Assembly: GCA_022771185.1 (NCBI GenBank)
Contig: JALFCJ010000121.1
Span: forward strand, 1-6,159
Reading direction: 5' to 3'
Length of the DNA: 6,159 bases
DNA from: Spirochaetales bacterium
Lineage (GTDB): Bacteria; Spirochaetota; Spirochaetia; Sphaerochaetales; Sphaerochaetaceae
The stretch's first letter is position 1. Each line of letters begins with the position of its first letter. The position numbers and the translations under genes are program-made. Shown here piece after piece: positions 4,821 to 6,159 of this stretch. Below the pieces are notes generated by a model. That model was not told the DNA's origin. It saw only the letters and a list, made by a program, of their open reading frames with translations, and ran no database searches.

Positions 4821-6113
4821 ATGGATAACTTTAAGAAAGCTTATGATCTTTTGAAAGCTTGGAAAGGTGACAGCTATGTATGTGGACTTGGCTGCCTTGA
4901 TGAAGTTGGTACAATTGCCAAGGGCTATGCAGGAGATAACGGAAAGGTTCTTGTTGTTTCCAACATGACATATATGAAGCCTGTCGCAGACAGAGTTCTT
5001 GCTTCCTTGGAAAAGAGTGGAGTTGAAGTAGCTGGAGGTGCAGTATGCCCAGATGCTAAGCCAAACGCTCCAAGAGAAGACGTATACAGAATCACAACAT
5101 ATGTACTTCAGTATCAGCCTTCTGCTATCATCGCAATCGGTGGCGGTTCGACAATCGATGCTTGTAAGGCAGCTTCTGTTCTTGCAACACTGGGAGGAAA
5201 GGTTACACCTGAAATCGACTACTACTTTGGAACAGGAAAGATCACTGCTGAACTTGAGAAGACAGGTGCTAAGCTTGTTCCAGTTGTCGCAGTAGAGACA
5301 TCTGCTTCCTCTGGAGCTCACCTTACAAAGTATTCAAACATCACAGATCCAGTTGTTGGACAGAAGAAGCTTATTGTTGACCCGGCAATTGTTCCTGCAA
5401 CATCTCTCTTCGACTATGAAGTCACATGTTCAATGCCAGTCAGAGTTACAATCGACGGCGCTCTCGATGCTATTGCACATACTTTCGAAGTATTCTGCGG
5501 TGCTAAGGGTGACAAGTATGATATGGCAAAGGATCTCTGTGAAACAGCAGTATCTCTTGTTGTAGACTGGGCTGGAAAGATCATCGAGAATCCAAAAGAT
5601 ACAAAGGCAAGAGAAGCAATCGGTCTTGCTACAGACCTTGGTGGATACGCAATCATGGTCGGTGGAACAAGTGGAGCTCATCTCACATCCTTCTCTCTTG
5701 TGGACATCGTAGGACATGGAACAGCTTGTGGTATCATGAACCCTTACTATGCTGTATTCTATTCAAAGGCCATCCAGCCACAGCTCAAGGTTGTTGGTTC
5801 AATCTTCGCTTCCCGTGGTTTCGGTAGAAAGGATATGGATACTCTTGAAGGCAGAGAACTTGCTGAAGCAGTATCTGAGGCAATGATCGAGTTTGCTAAG
5901 AGCATCAACGCTCCTACAAAGCTTACAGACATCCCTGGCTACAAGCACGATGTACACTTTGTCAGAGCTATCACAGCCGCTAAGGATCCAGACTTGAAGA
6001 TGAAGCTTCAGAATATGCCTGTTCCTATGACAGCAGATGATGTAGACGAGTATATGGCTCCAGTTCTTCTTGCAGCAGAGACTGGCGATCTATCCGGCAT
6101 CAAAGAGATGTAA
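4821..6113 (+). CDS. Iron-containing (group III) alcohol dehydrogenase
   Basis: A 430-residue metal-dependent alcohol dehydrogenase that interconverts an alcohol or polyol and its aldehyde or ketone with NAD(P)H, cytoplasmic. The dinucleotide-binding part shows GKVLVVSN (41-48) and IGGGSTIDACKA (106-117). ETSASSGAHLTKYSNIT (159-175) corresponds to the usual TTxGTGSE block. The four metal ligands are present: D216 and H220 (DAIAH), H287 (SGAHLTSF) and H299 (GHG). At 430 residues it is about 40 longer than the common 380-390 type. Position 48 is Asn where NAD-preferring members such as FucO have Asp, so cofactor choice is open. AAGGAG (4808-4813) overlaps the stop of the transketolase gene, 7 bases before the ATG. 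In this operon it may reduce the aldehyde released by transketolase, or oxidise a polyol to the ketose used by it; both are inference. Confidence 0.9.
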   Translation: MDNFKKAYDLLKAWKGDSYVCGLGCLDEVGTIAKGYAGDNGKVLVVSNMTYMKPVADRVLASLEKSGVEVAGGAVCPDAKPNAPREDVYRITTYVLQYQPSAIIAIGGGSTIDACKAASVLATLGGKVTPEIDYYFGTGKITAELEKTGAKLVPVVAVETSASSGAHLTKYSNITDPVVGQKKLIVDPAIVPATSLFDYEVTCSMPVRVTIDGALDAIAHTFEVFCGAKGDKYDMAKDLCETAVSLVVDWAGKIIENPKDTKAREAIGLATDLGGYAIMVGGTSGAHLTSFSLVDIVGHGTACGIMNPYYAVFYSKAIQPQLKVVGSIFASRGFGRKDMDTLEGRELAEAVSEAMIEFAKSINAPTKLTDIPGYKHDVHFVRAITAAKDPDLKMKLQNMPVPMTADDVDEYMAPVLLAAETGDLSGIKEM

Positions 6114-6120
6114 TTAATCT

Positions 6121-6159
6121 GGGACAGTGCTCTATATAGGGGTACTGTCTCAATTTTTT
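6121..6159 (+). terminator. Rho-independent terminator of the transketolase-dehydrogenase operon
   Basis: Starting 7 bases after the dehydrogenase stop, 6121-6133 pairs with 6139-6151 over 13 positions (four of them G-U) around an ATATA loop. AA and a run of at least six T (6154-6159) follow, up to the window edge. This closes the three-gene operon. Confidence 0.9.

Noticed and set aside
4479..5321. 280-codon open frame on the minus strand
   Set aside because: It is antisense to the clear transketolase and dehydrogenase genes. Its translation is rich in Cys and Ser with no domain, as expected from the codon bias of the opposite strand, and it has no SD.

Overview
The window reads as a bacterial chromosome segment of moderate to low GC with strong Shine-Dalgarno (SD) signals. 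The metabolic genes prefer CTT, AGA and GCA codons. The gene content (Rpn-type nuclease, split transketolase, long iron-dependent alcohol dehydrogenase, FadR-type GntR regulator) would suit a spirochaete or an anaerobic Bacillota, but the sequence alone does not decide this.

Left part (1-1514, plus strand): a probable defence module. After a leader that can fold to hide its SD comes a 324-residue PD-(D/E)XK protein of the Rpn family (167-1141). Inside it, at 953, a good SD and an in-frame ATG allow separate translation of the last 62 residues. This is the gene-within-gene arrangement described for E. coli Rpn toxins (RpnL) and their intragenic antitoxins (RpnS). Downstream, at 1326-1514, a second copy of exactly this 62-codon unit stands alone with its own start and SD, and its 189 bases match the first at 173 positions. 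A stand-alone RpnS-like gene behind an intact Rpn gene is the most interesting observation here.

Middle part (1570-2712, minus strand): a two-gene unit made of a GntR/FadR-family regulator with an FCD domain and, 3 bases after its stop, a small unrecognised single-pass membrane protein. It converges on the Rpn module. The 55-base convergent gap holds a possible weak terminator for the minus strand.

Right part (2713-6159): a 277-base AT-rich divergent regulatory region carries three TGTATACA-type palindromes, one sitting on the predicted start of transcription of the plus-strand operon. That operon encodes transketolase N-terminal subunit (2990-3883), transketolase C-terminal subunit (3880-4809, ATGA overlap) and an iron-containing alcohol dehydrogenase (4821-6113), closed by a strong hairpin terminator at the window end. 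The likely logic is a GntR protein that senses a metabolite and represses a small carbohydrate pathway in which a ketose is cleaved or formed by transketolase and an aldehyde or polyol is interconverted by the dehydrogenase. The substrate cannot be read from the sequence.
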